Positions 48,409 to 57,142 of a stretch of 64,000 bases of DNA are shown here, piece after piece. The translations under genes were made by a program, and so were the position numbers. This DNA comes from Olsenella_L kribbiana. GTDB lineage: Bacteria > Actinomycetota > Coriobacteriia > Coriobacteriales > Atopobiaceae. Location of the stretch: contig NZ_JAZGJP010000010.1 in the NCBI RefSeq assembly GCF_036408795.1, positions 1 through 64,000 of the forward strand, in the 5' to 3' direction. Below the pieces are notes generated by a model. That model did not search any database and was not told the DNA's origin. It worked only from the letters and a program-made list of their open reading frames with translations. Each line of letters starts with the position of its first letter. The stretch's first letter is position 1.

Positions 48409-48944
48409 AAGGAGCGCCTTTCTCTGGAATGGTCGGCCCAAGAGCCCTTGGGAGCCATTGTACCGGTTCACCCCATCCGCCAGAAAGACGGACATGCCCG
48501 AAGTCCGGCAGGAGCATGCCAAGCAGGCCATCGGGCGGGCCATCCATCAGGCTGAAAGCCGGCTGGCTTCCATAACGACACTGTCATCTGTCCCGCATCC
48601 GCTCCCGAAGACAGGGCGAGGCTCTCCGGCGCATGCGGAAGCACCTCCTGCAGGAGCGCTTCCGGTCCTTCGCGTGGACACTCGGAAAGCACGCCCTCCT
48701 TGGCCGCATCCCCTGTCGAGTTCAGCTCGACAGGGCCCGTTCGATAGCGGCAGCTCAGGACGAACGGGCTATAAAAAGGTTGTGTCATGTGCATGGGAGA
48801 GGCATTCGCAATGCCTAGCCCGGGCTTTGCTGCGCTATGATACGTCTTGTATGCGGGATTGTATGCTGACGGCAAAGCGCCAGCATATACGCCGCATCTT
48901 CGTTTGACGGATTGACGCATAGCAACTTCGTTGGAGGCCGTTCT
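48409..48944. promoter_or_regulatory. 536-base intergenic region with two strong hairpins
   Basis: No gene is seen between the divergent reductase and glmU. CCCTGTCGAG (48711-48720) and CTCGACAGGG (48726-48735) form a perfect dyad whose core repeats the TGTCGAG sites found at 54009-54109. Next to it CCCGTTCG (48736-48743) pairs with CGAACGGG (48761-48768), followed by CTATAAAAAGG. Together they look like tandem hairpins or operators ahead of the glmU-prs transcript. Confidence 0.5.
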
Positions 48945-50354
48945 ATGCCATTTACCGCGATTGTCCTCGCTGCAGGCGAGGGTACGCGCATGAAGTCTCG
49001 TCACCCCAAGGTCATGCACAAGGTATTGGACAAGCCGCTCGTGTGGTGGTGTGTCCGCGCAGCCCGCAAGGCTGGCGCTACGCGTGTCATTGTCGTTGTC
49101 GGCAATGGCGCCGATGAGGTACGCGACTTCTTCGCCCATGAACCTGTCCCGGAGGGAGAGGCACCTGTCGAGTTCGTCGAGCAGACAGAGCGTCTCGGCA
49201 CCGGCCATGCCGTCCGCGTCGTGCGCGACGCAATCGGCGGCTTCTCCGGTCCTGTCCTTGTGATGGCAGGAGACACTCCGCTCATAAAGCCTGAGACGCT
49301 TGCCGCCCTCGTGGAGGAGCGCAAGGCGCAGCATGCCGCCTGCACGGTGCTGACCATGACACCAGACGACTGCACGGGCTATGGCCGCGTCGTCCTGGAC
49401 GAGCAGGGCCAGGTCACGGCCATCATCGAGCACAAGGACTGCACCGAGGAGCAGCGCCAGACGCTCAAAGAGTGCAACTCCGCGACGTACTGCTTCTGCG
49501 GCCACCGTCTTGCCGACAACCTCGACAAGATCGGCAACGACAACGCCCAGGGCGAGTACTACCTCCCTGACCTCATCAAGATCTTCGTCTCCGAAGGCGA
49601 GCCTGTCGGCATGCACCACGCACCTGAGGCTTCCGAGGTCCTCGGCGTCAACAACCGTGCCCAGCTTGCTGAGGTCACGAAGGTCATGCAGCGCCGCATC
49701 AACCATGAGCTGATGCTCTCCGGTGTCTCCATGCTCGACCCCGACCAGGTCTGGGTCGGCGCCGATGTGACCGTGGGCGAGGACACCGTCCTCATGCCCC
49801 AGACCATCCTCTTCGGCCACACGACCGTAGGCACAGACTGCACAATCGGCCCGAACAGCCGCCTCACGAACGCAACCGTCGGCAACAACTGCGTGGTCGA
49901 CGAGTCCATCCTCGTCGACTCTGCAATCGACGACGACGTGAACTGCGGCCCGCGTGCCTACCTCAGAGGCCATACGCATCTCCTCAAGGGTGCCAAGGCT
50001 GGCACCCATGTCGAGCTCAAGAACTCTGTCGTCGGCGAGGGCTCGAAGGTCCCGCACCTCTCCTACATCGGCGACTGCACGATGGGCGCCAACGTGAACA
50101 TCGGCGGCGGCTCCATCACCTGCAACTATGACGGAAAGCACAAGAGCCATACCACCATCGGCGACCACGTCTTCGTGGGCTCCGACACGATGATGGTCGC
50201 GCCGGTGACGATCGGCGAGAACGCCCTCGTCGGTGCAAGCTCCTGCATCACGCACGATGTGCCGGCAGGCGCGCTCTCCCTCGAGCGCAGCCAGCAGATA
50301 ATCAAGGAAGACTGGGCAAACCACTACTGGGAGCGTCTGAAGGAAGAGGACTAA
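48945..50354 (+). CDS. glmU: Bifunctional UDP-GlcNAc pyrophosphorylase/GlcN-1-P acetyltransferase
   Basis: GlmU acetylates glucosamine 1-phosphate and then uridylates it, giving UDP-GlcNAc for peptidoglycan. The N-terminal pyrophosphorylase has VLAAGEGTRMKS, with the nucleotide loop, and VMAGDTPLI; the C-terminal left-handed beta helix shows hexapeptide turns (VGADVTVGEDTVLMP, IGPNSRLTNATVG) and acetyltransferase residues in NVNIGGGSITCNYDGKHK. The 469 residues are the normal length. GGAGG lies eight bases before the ATG. Its stop overlaps the prs ATG by one base, the classic glmU-prs pair. Confidence 0.96.
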   Translation: MPFTAIVLAAGEGTRMKSRHPKVMHKVLDKPLVWWCVRAARKAGATRVIVVVGNGADEVRDFFAHEPVPEGEAPVEFVEQTERLGTGHAVRVVRDAIGGFSGPVLVMAGDTPLIKPETLAALVEERKAQHAACTVLTMTPDDCTGYGRVVLDEQGQVTAIIEHKDCTEEQRQTLKECNSATYCFCGHRLADNLDKIGNDNAQGEYYLPDLIKIFVSEGEPVGMHHAPEASEVLGVNNRAQLAEVTKVMQRRINHELMLSGVSMLDPDQVWVGADVTVGEDTVLMPQTILFGHTTVGTDCTIGPNSRLTNATVGNNCVVDESILVDSAIDDDVNCGPRAYLRGHTHLLKGAKAGTHVELKNSVVGEGSKVPHLSYIGDCTMGANVNIGGGSITCNYDGKHKSHTTIGDHVFVGSDTMMVAPVTIGENALVGASSCITHDVPAGALSLERSQQIIKEDWANHYWERLKEED

Positions 50355-51349
50355 TGTACGAGAATCTGTGCGAACCCATCCAGGTGGAGAAGAACATCCG
50401 TCTCTACTCGGGCACGAGCAACCCGCAGCTGGCCGAGAAGATCGGCGATATCCTGCACCTGCCGCTATCCGGCCTCAAGATCGAGAAGTTCGCGAACGGC
50501 GAGATCTACGCCCGCTTCGAGGAGACCGTGCGCGGCTGCGAAGTCTTCTTCGTCCAGTCCCTTGCCGGCAAGAACGTGAATGACCTCATGATGGAGACCC
50601 TGATTGTCGCCGATGCCGCAACGCGTGCATCCGCTGCCTCCTTCACGGCTGTCATCCCCCACTACGGCTATGCCCGCCAGGATCGCAAGGCCGCATCCCG
50701 CGAGCCGATCACGGCACGCCTTGTCGCCAACCTGCTCGAGGCTGCAGGCGTCGACCGCGTCATCACGCTCGACCTGCACTCCAACCAGATTCAGGGCTTC
50801 TTCGACATCCCCGTCACGCATCTGACGGCACTCTACCAGTTCGGCGACTATTTCAAGACGAAGGACTTCGACTGGGACAACACCGTCGTCGTCTCCCCGG
50901 ACATGGGCCGCGCCAAGGTCGCCAAGAAGCTCGCTGACTACCTCGGCTGCGAGGTTGCCATTGCCCACAAGAGCCGCCCGAAGCACAACGCTGCTGAGGT
51001 CATGGGCGTCATCGGCAACATCGTCGGCAAGACCTGCATCATCAACGACGATATGATCGACACTGGCGGCACGCTTGTCGGCTCCATCAACAAGCTCAAG
51101 GAGATGGGTGCAGGCGACATCTACATCTCCGCCACCCACGGCATCTTCTCCGGCTCCGCTGTCGAGCGTCTCCAGAATGCACCGATCGTCGAGTGCGTCG
51201 TCACTGACGCTATCCCCTGCGCTGTTGCAAACCAGCCGGGCTCGAAGATCAAGTCCATCTCTGTTGCCAAGGAGCTCGCAGACGCAATCTACGCCGTCTA
51301 CGTCAACTCCTCCGTCTCCGGCATCGCCGGCGGCAACTCCGAGATGTAG
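50354..51349 (+). CDS. prs: Ribose-phosphate pyrophosphokinase
   Basis: Makes PRPP from ribose 5-phosphate and ATP for purine, pyrimidine, His and Trp synthesis. The 331-residue protein shows YSGTSNPQLAEKI at the start, the flexible loop with YGYARQDRKAASREPITA, DLHSNQIQGFFDIP and the PRPP-binding NDDMIDTGGTLVGS. It is translationally coupled to glmU and ends in an intrinsic terminator. Confidence 0.97.
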   Translation: MYENLCEPIQVEKNIRLYSGTSNPQLAEKIGDILHLPLSGLKIEKFANGEIYARFEETVRGCEVFFVQSLAGKNVNDLMMETLIVADAATRASAASFTAVIPHYGYARQDRKAASREPITARLVANLLEAAGVDRVITLDLHSNQIQGFFDIPVTHLTALYQFGDYFKTKDFDWDNTVVVSPDMGRAKVAKKLADYLGCEVAIAHKSRPKHNAAEVMGVIGNIVGKTCIINDDMIDTGGTLVGSINKLKEMGAGDIYISATHGIFSGSAVERLQNAPIVECVVTDAIPCAVANQPGSKIKSISVAKELADAIYAVYVNSSVSGIAGGNSEM

Positions 51350-51375
51350 GACATCCGCTCAGAGCAAAGCGTTTC

Positions 51376-51405
51376 AGGGCCGCCGCAAGGCGGCCCTTTC
51401 TTTAT
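51376..51405 (+). terminator. Terminator after prs
   Basis: AGGGCCGCC-GCAA-GGCGGCCCT (51376-51397) followed by TTCTTTATG. Confidence 0.88.
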
Positions 51406-51448
51406 GCCAAGACTCCTTTCCCGAATCCCTCTCTCCCCTTCCCTAGCA

Positions 51449-51540
51449 GAAAGCCTCCTCCTGCTTGCGCAGAAGGAGGCTTTCGGGGGAGAAACGAAGG
51501 AGGTGCTCCACGCAGCACAAGGGAGGAAGCTGCGTGGAGC
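51449..51540 (-). terminator. Two hairpins after glycogen phosphorylase
   Basis: Read after the glgP stop on the minus strand: an 11-bp perfect stem GCTCCACGCAG/CTGCGTGGAGC (51505-51540), then a second, GAAAGCCTCCT/AGGAGGCTTTC (51449-51484). The second is the likelier terminator. Confidence 0.7.
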
Positions 51541-51555
51541 AGGGGATTGGGGGGC

Positions 51556-53814
51556 TTAGGAAAGATGCCAGATCTCGTCGTTATACTGGGAGATCGTGCG
51601 GTCGGATGAGAACTTGCCGGCCATAGCGGTGTTGACAAGGGACTTCTTCATCCAGGCAGTGCGGTCCTCGTAGTCGGCGTAGACACGCTCCTTGACCTGG
51701 ATGTAATCCTCGAGGTCCAGAAGCGCCATGAACCAGTCCTTGTTGGCCATATCGTCGTGGAGACGCTTCAGGCGCTCAGGGTTGCCGGTAGCCATGAACT
51801 TCGGATTCGTGATGAAGTCGACCAAGAGCTTCGTGCCCGGCCGCAGGTAGAGATCGTGCGGACGGTAGGCATTCTCTGCGTAGAGGCGCACGACCTCCTC
51901 CGAGGAGGCGCCGAACGTATAGATGTTGTCCGGGCCGACGAGGTCGGCAATCTCGACGTTTGCACCATCCATCGTGCAGAGCGTCACGGCACCGTTGAGC
52001 ATGAACTTCATGTTCGACGTGCCCGAAGCCTCCTTCGAGGCAAGGGAGATCTGCTCGGAGATGTCTGCTGCCGGGATGAGCTTCTCTGCTGCGCTCACAT
52101 TGTAGTTCTCGACCATGATGACCTGGAGATACGGGGAGACATCCGGGTCATTGGCAATCCACTGCGAGAGCGTGAGGATCAGATGGATGATGTCCTGGGC
52201 AATCGTGTAGGCAGGAGCAGCCTTGCCGCCGAAGATGACGGTGATCGGGCGTGCCGGGATGTTGCCATTCTTGATATCGAGGTACTTCCAGATGAGGTAG
52301 AGGGCAAGCATCTGCTGGCGCTTGTACTCGTGGATGCGCTTGATCTGTACATCGATGATTGCGTCGCGCGGAATCTCGACGCCGCGGTTCTCGCGGATGA
52401 ACTCACGCATGCTGCGCTTCGCGATTTCCTTGGCATCAGAGAGCTTGCCGAGCATCTCCGGATTGTCCTTGTATTTGAGGAGGCCAGAGAGGTCGCCCGT
52501 CGTATGCCAGTCGGTGCCGAGCGTATCATCCAGAATCTGGGTCAGCGCCGGGTTGCAGCCCATGATCCAGCGGCGGAACGTGATGCCGTTCGTCTTGTTC
52601 GAGAACTTCTCCGGGTACAGATCGTAGAACGGCTTGAGCTCGGACTCCTCGAGGATCTTCGTGTGGAGCGCCGCCACGCCGTTGATAGAGAAGCCATAGT
52701 GGATATCGATATGTGCCATGTGCACGATATCGTCCTTGATGATAGCGACAGCAGGGTCGTCGTGCTCCTGCTTCTGCTTGTAGTCGAGCTTCTCGATGAT
52801 GTCAGCAATGCGAGGAGAGACTGTTCTGAGGAACGAGAGCGGCCACTTCTCGAGCGCCTCGGCGAGAATCGTATGGTTCGTGTAGGCGACCATGCGGCTC
52901 ACGATCGAGACGGCCTCATCGAACTTGAAGCTGTGCTCGTCGACGAGGATCCTGATGAGCTCAGGGATAACCATGGTCGGGTGCGTATCGTTGATCTGGA
53001 CGACGGCATACTCGTCGAGGTCGTGCAGGTTGGATCCACGTGCAATGGCATCGTCGACGAGGAGCTGTGCCGCGTTCGACACCATGAAGTACTCCTGATA
53101 GACACGAAGGAGCCTGCCTGTCTCATCCGAGTCGTCCGGATAGAGGAAGAGCGTGAGGTTCTTCTTCACGGCTTCCTTGTCGAAGTCGATGGAATCAGAA
53201 GGCACGAGGCCATCATCGACACCGACGAGATCGAACAGGTGGAGCCTGTTCTTCGTGTTCCTGCCGTATCCCAGGACGTCGATATCATAGAGCTTCGACT
53301 TCACATCGAAGCCGCCGAAATGCACGGTGTAGGACGTGCCGGTATCGACGAGCCAGTCCTGCTCCTTGAGCCACTCATCCGGAAGCTCGGTCTGCTGGTT
53401 CGCAACGAACTTCTGATGGAAGAGGCCGTAGTGGTAGTTGAGGCCCACGCCGTCACCCGGAAGGCCAAGCGTTGCGATGGAGTCGAGGAAGCACGCAGCA
53501 AGACGGCCAAGTCCGCCATTGCCCAGCGACGGCTCTGCCTCTGCCTCCTCGATCTTGTTCAGGTCATGGCCTGCACGGAAGAGCTGGTCCTTCACTTCGT
53601 TGTAGATGCCAAGATTGATGAGGTTGTTCGTCAGAAGACGGCCAATCAGGAACTCGGCGGAGATGTAATAGAGACGGCGCTTGCCTTCCGTCACCGGAAG
53701 CTCGGCTGCCTTCTCGCGGACCATATCCATAAGCATCGTGCAGACGTCGGAATCGTCCAGTGCGGCAAGGGGAAGTCCGAACTTCTCGTGGGCACGCTGT
53801 TCGAGATCGATCAT
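51556..53814 (-). CDS. glgP: Glycogen/starch/alpha-glucan phosphorylase
   Basis: Removes glucose from alpha-1,4-glucans as glucose 1-phosphate, using PLP. The 752-residue GT35 protein has AEPSLGNGGLGRLAACFLDS near residue 100, the glucan site and PLP-lysine segment SGTSNMKFMLNG and GANVEIADLVGPDNIYTFG near residue 610. The ATG at 53814 has AAGGAG eight bases upstream; the GTG three codons earlier is less likely. It is transcribed away from the bile salt hydrolase gene; cre-like sites stand upstream, in keeping with carbon control. Maltodextrin or glycogen preference cannot be told apart. Confidence 0.95.
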   Translation of the reverse strand: MIDLEQRAHEKFGLPLAALDDSDVCTMLMDMVREKAAELPVTEGKRRLYYISAEFLIGRLLTNNLINLGIYNEVKDQLFRAGHDLNKIEEAEAEPSLGNGGLGRLAACFLDSIATLGLPGDGVGLNYHYGLFHQKFVANQQTELPDEWLKEQDWLVDTGTSYTVHFGGFDVKSKLYDIDVLGYGRNTKNRLHLFDLVGVDDGLVPSDSIDFDKEAVKKNLTLFLYPDDSDETGRLLRVYQEYFMVSNAAQLLVDDAIARGSNLHDLDEYAVVQINDTHPTMVIPELIRILVDEHSFKFDEAVSIVSRMVAYTNHTILAEALEKWPLSFLRTVSPRIADIIEKLDYKQKQEHDDPAVAIIKDDIVHMAHIDIHYGFSINGVAALHTKILEESELKPFYDLYPEKFSNKTNGITFRRWIMGCNPALTQILDDTLGTDWHTTGDLSGLLKYKDNPEMLGKLSDAKEIAKRSMREFIRENRGVEIPRDAIIDVQIKRIHEYKRQQMLALYLIWKYLDIKNGNIPARPITVIFGGKAAPAYTIAQDIIHLILTLSQWIANDPDVSPYLQVIMVENYNVSAAEKLIPAADISEQISLASKEASGTSNMKFMLNGAVTLCTMDGANVEIADLVGPDNIYTFGASSEEVVRLYAENAYRPHDLYLRPGTKLLVDFITNPKFMATGNPERLKRLHDDMANKDWFMALLDLEDYIQVKERVYADYEDRTAWMKKSLVNTAMAGKFSSDRTISQYNDEIWHLS

Positions 53815-53940
53815 GGGATGCACTCCTTATTGCATACAAGAAAAAGAGAGACTGCCATGCGGATGGATGCTCGCATCTAAACTAGGCATCTGTCCTGCAG
53901 CAAGCCCGGAAGCGCCTCAGGCGTGATTGGTGGGTGTCAC

Positions 53941-54005
53941 GCTGGAAACGCTTCCAGCTCTTGCATAGCTACACAATACACCACTCTGCTGGAAGCGTTT
54001 CCGAG
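53941..54005. promoter_or_regulatory. Two cre/LacI-type operators before glgP
   Basis: GCTGGAAACGCTTCCAGC (53941-53958) is almost fully palindromic, and GCTGGAAGCGTTTCCGAG (53988-54005) repeats it 47 bases on. Both carry the central CG and flanks of catabolite-responsive elements or MalR-type LacI operators. They lie 127 and 174 bases from the glgP start. Confidence 0.75.
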
Positions 54006-54008
54006 AAA

Positions 54009-54109
54009 CTCGACATTTCCGAAATTTTTTTGCTCCTTGTCGAGTTCAACTCGACAGACGTCGAGCTGCGTCGAGTTCAGAAATCTCTGATGTCGAGTTC
54101 ATCTCGACA
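54009..54109. promoter_or_regulatory. Cluster of seven TGTCGAG half-sites
   Basis: Half-sites TGTCGAG/CTCGACA, or their core GTCGAG, occur at 54009, 54038, 54050, 54060, 54070, 54091 and 54103. They make two perfect dyads: 54038-54056 (nine-base arms, one-base centre) and 54091-54109 (seven-base arms, spacer TTCAT). The cluster lies between glgP and the bile salt hydrolase gene, 240-340 bases before the latter. The same dyad is at 48714-48732. The binding protein is unknown. Confidence 0.7.
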
Positions 54110-54350
54110 TACTTTCAAAACTGCAGGTCAGCGAATTGCCGCAAACCGACGCAAATTGGCCGTACAGAAGAGATGATGACAAATCTGCAAGAGACCGCGC
54201 TATAATAAGAGTTTCATGATTGAGGCAAATGCCGTTTTCTGTGCCGATTTCCAAAATTAGTCTACTATGTATGACTGATTTTCCCGGCATGGGTATATCC
54301 CTCTGTAGCCGAAGCGCAGGGTGCGCTTCCATCAAGCATCGGAGGGTTCC

Positions 54351-55307
54351 ATGTGCACTGCAATCCGTTTCTCGGACGACAAAGGCAATCTCTACTTCGC
54401 CCGCAACCTCGACTGGAGCCAGGGCTATGGGGAGCGTGTCGTCGTGGCGCCCGAAGGCTATGCGCCCTTCTCGCCCTTCAAGGCTACGCCCGCCCTTCCC
54501 CATCCCGTCATCGGCATGGGCATCGTCGAGAAGGATACGCCGCTCTACTTCGACTGCGCAAATACAGAAGGCCTTGCCTGCGCCGGTCTCAACTTCCCGG
54601 GCTATGCGCAGTATGAGAAGGAAGCTGTCCCCGGCAAGACGAATGTCGCCTCCTGGGAGCTTCCGCTCTGGATCGTCGCGAACTTCACGACCGTCGATGA
54701 AGCCGAGGCAGCGCTCAAGGATGTCGCTGTCGTCGACTCCCCCATCGTCGACAAATATCCGACCTCGCTTCTCCACTGGATTGTCGGCGACGGCAAGCGC
54801 AGCATCGCGGTCGAATACACGCAAGATGGCATGCAGATCTTCACAGACGACGTCGACGTCCTTGCAAACCAGCCGGGATTCGGATGGCACCGCGAGAACC
54901 TCAGGAACTACCTCAACGTCACAAGCGACGTGCCAGCAACCCAGACCTGGAGGGCAGCTGCGCTCACACCGTATGGATCGGGTGCCGGCATGCGCGGCAT
55001 CCCGGGCGACTACTACTCGCCTTCCCGCTTCGTGCGCATCGCCTACCTCAATGCAAACTACCCTGAGCAGACGACGGAGGAGGCCAATGTCTCCCGCATG
55101 TTCCATGAGCTTGCGGGCGTTGCTATGATCGACGGCGCCGCAAGGATGACGAACGGGGAGTTCGAGAAGACCGTCTATACCGGCGGATATTCCCAGAGGA
55201 CCCATACGTATTACTGGAACACCTACGACGACCCTGCCATCCGCTCCGTCTCGGCAGACGAGCTGATTGCAGCCCATCCGGGAAAGGCCCTCATCGAAGC
55301 CGCCTAG
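54351..55307 (+). CDS. bsh: Choloylglycine hydrolase (bile salt hydrolase)
   Basis: An N-terminal-nucleophile hydrolase of 318 residues that cleaves glycine or taurine from conjugated bile acids. After Met removal Cys2 is the nucleophile. Arg18 and Asp21 are in FARNLDW, Asn81 in AGLNFPGY, Asn173 in VLANQPGF and Arg226 in SPSRFVR, matching the bile salt hydrolase active site position for position. No signal peptide, so cytoplasmic. Penicillin V acylase activity is the alternative within the family. GGAGG precedes the ATG at 54351. A 14-bp hairpin ends the transcript. An MFS gene converges downstream and the half-site cluster lies upstream. Confidence 0.92.
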   Translation: MCTAIRFSDDKGNLYFARNLDWSQGYGERVVVAPEGYAPFSPFKATPALPHPVIGMGIVEKDTPLYFDCANTEGLACAGLNFPGYAQYEKEAVPGKTNVASWELPLWIVANFTTVDEAEAALKDVAVVDSPIVDKYPTSLLHWIVGDGKRSIAVEYTQDGMQIFTDDVDVLANQPGFGWHRENLRNYLNVTSDVPATQTWRAAALTPYGSGAGMRGIPGDYYSPSRFVRIAYLNANYPEQTTEEANVSRMFHELAGVAMIDGAARMTNGEFEKTVYTGGYSQRTHTYYWNTYDDPAIRSVSADELIAAHPGKALIEAA

Positions 55308-55357
55308 AGTCTTGGCAAAGGACAGTGGCAGCAAAGAGACACCGCTGACCACACATG

Positions 55358-55396
55358 GATGCGCCTGCCAGCATGGCCTGGCAGGCGCATCTTCTT
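55358..55396. terminator. Terminator after bsh
   Basis: Perfect 14-bp stem (55358-55371 with 55378-55391), six-base loop, then TTCTTTGCC, 50 bases past the bsh stop. Confidence 0.8.
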
Positions 55397-55601
55397 TGCC
55401 GCTTCCGCTCGGGGCCCTCCTGTTCCCGCTCTGCCAGGCCTGCATCCCTGTCCGCAGGCCTGCATCCCCAGCTGGCTGCGTGGCCGATTCCTTGTTCCTG
55501 CCTCCTGTGCCTGCTTTGGCTGCAGCTGCCCGGCACCTCCTGCCGGATGCCGTGCCGCCTGCAGCCTACCTGCGCGCCTGCCCCTGTGCCGCAGGCTTTC
55601 G

Positions 55602-56930
55602 CTATGCCGCCTTCGGATTGCCGGCGTGTGTCCACGCCAGCGCGGCGGCGCCGATGGCGGCAGCGATCGCAGAGGCACCAAAGAGCGTTGCCTGCACGCC
55701 GAAGATACCTGCCACGAATGGGGCAACGAGAAGCGGCAGCGTGCCGGCAGAGTTCATGCCGACAGAAAGGACCGAGGTGGCACGCCCGATATAGCGGATA
55801 TCGCAGCTCTTCTGCAGCACCGTGTCCTTCACAGGACCCATGGCACCAAAGCCGAAGCCGGCAATGAGCTGGCCTATGAGGGCAATCTGCACCGACGTCG
55901 TGCCGACGTACACCATGGACCCGACACCGATCACGACTAGAAGCAGGGCAATCGTCTCGAGCGAGAGCCGCTTCGTCGAGAAGCGCAGCACGGCCAAGGC
56001 ACCGACCGTAGATCCCAGGCCTGCTGCCGACGAGAGCCAGCCCATCCACTCGGATCCCACCCTGAGCACGTCACGGTAGAAGAGCGACTCGAGCGAGTCG
56101 AATGCGCCATAGGAGAAGTAGCCAAGGAAATAGATCAGGAAGAGCGCTGCAATCACAGGATGGGAGAACACGATATGGATGCCCTCGAGAAGCTGCTTCC
56201 AGAAGCCCTCCCCTTCCTTCTTGCCGGTGCCTTCAGGATGCAGGAGCTCCGGCAGGTTCCAGACGAAGAGCGCAGATATTGCCGATGAGATGGGAAGGAC
56301 CGCAAACACCATCTGGCTCGTGAAGAGCGCTGTGAGCCAGCCGCCAATCAGGGGACCGACGATAACGGCCACACACATGGCCGTGTTGTTGTAGCTGTTG
56401 ACCTTCTGGAGGGTCGTTGCATCCTCTGCGAGATAGCGGGGATAGGCAGAGCTTGCCGTCATGCAGAAGCCACCTGCAATCCCTTCAAGCACGTTCACGA
56501 CGATGAGGAGCGCCATGCTCATCGGAAAGGAGACGCCGATGATGCCGGTAACACCCAGGAGGCCAAGGAAGGCAATCATCGTCTTCCTTGGCCCGATGCG
56601 GTCAACGACGACACCTGCTGCAGCGCCCGCTGCCACGAGTGTGACGTTCAAGAGGACGACAAGCACGGAGACATCCATTGCATCGGAGCCCAGAAGATAG
56701 GTCGCCGAGCCGATGATGCCGACAAAGTAGGTTGCCTGGAATCCCAGAGCGCGGAAGAATGTCGTGAACGCCAGACGACGGGCACAGGTCCGCCCAAGGG
56801 ACGCAGATGGATTTTCTGGCAAGGGTCCCTCCAAGAGAACGAAAGAACGCAGGATCGGGCAGGCCTTGAACCAAGCACACAGGGACTGCGAGCTATGCTC
56901 CTTCTCCGGAGCCAGGCCGCCACTTTTCAT
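55602..56930 (-). CDS. MFS transporter
   Basis: A major facilitator protein with about twelve hydrophobic segments. The loop 2-3 signature appears as GVVVDRIGPRKTMIAF, and the mirrored loop 8-9 is less clear. It looks like a DHA-type drug or metabolite exporter. The frame opens at 56930, but that ATG has no ribosome site; a TTG at 56822, with GGAGGG four bases before, leaves a protein of 406 residues that starts just ahead of the first helix and is the better start. It converges on the bile salt hydrolase gene, so bile acid transport is possible but unproven. Confidence 0.82.
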   Translation of the reverse strand: MKSGGLAPEKEHSSQSLCAWFKACPILRSFVLLEGPLPENPSASLGRTCARRLAFTTFFRALGFQATYFVGIIGSATYLLGSDAMDVSVLVVLLNVTLVAAGAAAGVVVDRIGPRKTMIAFLGLLGVTGIIGVSFPMSMALLIVVNVLEGIAGGFCMTASSAYPRYLAEDATTLQKVNSYNNTAMCVAVIVGPLIGGWLTALFTSQMVFAVLPISSAISALFVWNLPELLHPEGTGKKEGEGFWKQLLEGIHIVFSHPVIAALFLIYFLGYFSYGAFDSLESLFYRDVLRVGSEWMGWLSSAAGLGSTVGALAVLRFSTKRLSLETIALLLVVIGVGSMVYVGTTSVQIALIGQLIAGFGFGAMGPVKDTVLQKSCDIRYIGRATSVLSVGMNSAGTLPLLVAPFVAGIFGVQATLFGASAIAAAIGAAALAWTHAGNPKAA

Positions 56931-57027
56931 TCAGGCGCTAGACCATCCTAGCACGCATCCAAATGGACGAAGCCAGGCAGAGGCTCGAGCCTTGCCACCG
57001 GGATGGATTCATGTTTCCGCTCACTCT

Positions 57028-57119
57028 AATTGACCAGATAAATTTATCTGGTCAATTACTGACCAATAGTATGGCCATGTAATGACTTATAATTGAACAG
57101 ATAATTTTTCTGGTCAATT
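57028..57119. promoter_or_regulatory. Perfect 30-bp palindrome and a second imperfect copy
   Basis: At 57028-57057 AATTGACCAGATAAA is followed directly by its exact reverse complement. A degraded copy lies at 57091-57119 (AATTGAACAGATAA, three bases, TTCTGGTCAATT), and a half-site GACCAAT at 57061. Both lie within 115 bases before the AlbA-type gene, whose product has a winged helix, so autoregulation is likely. Confidence 0.75.
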
Positions 57120-57142
57120 CCAGATACATAGGAGGTTCTGCT

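Noticed and set aside
46867..50324. Long antisense frames over lysR/panE (46867-48555) and over glmU (48468-50324)
   Set aside because: Shadows of well-supported genes; open only because stop codons are rare in the complement of GC-rich reading frames.
51757..53880. A 707-codon plus-strand open frame opposite glgP
   Set aside because: Antisense to a full-length phosphorylase with an intact PLP site; no motif or ribosome site.
54009..54109. CRISPR array
   Set aside because: The repeats are seven-base half-sites at irregular spacing and in both orientations, so they are operators or hairpins rather than repeat-spacer units.
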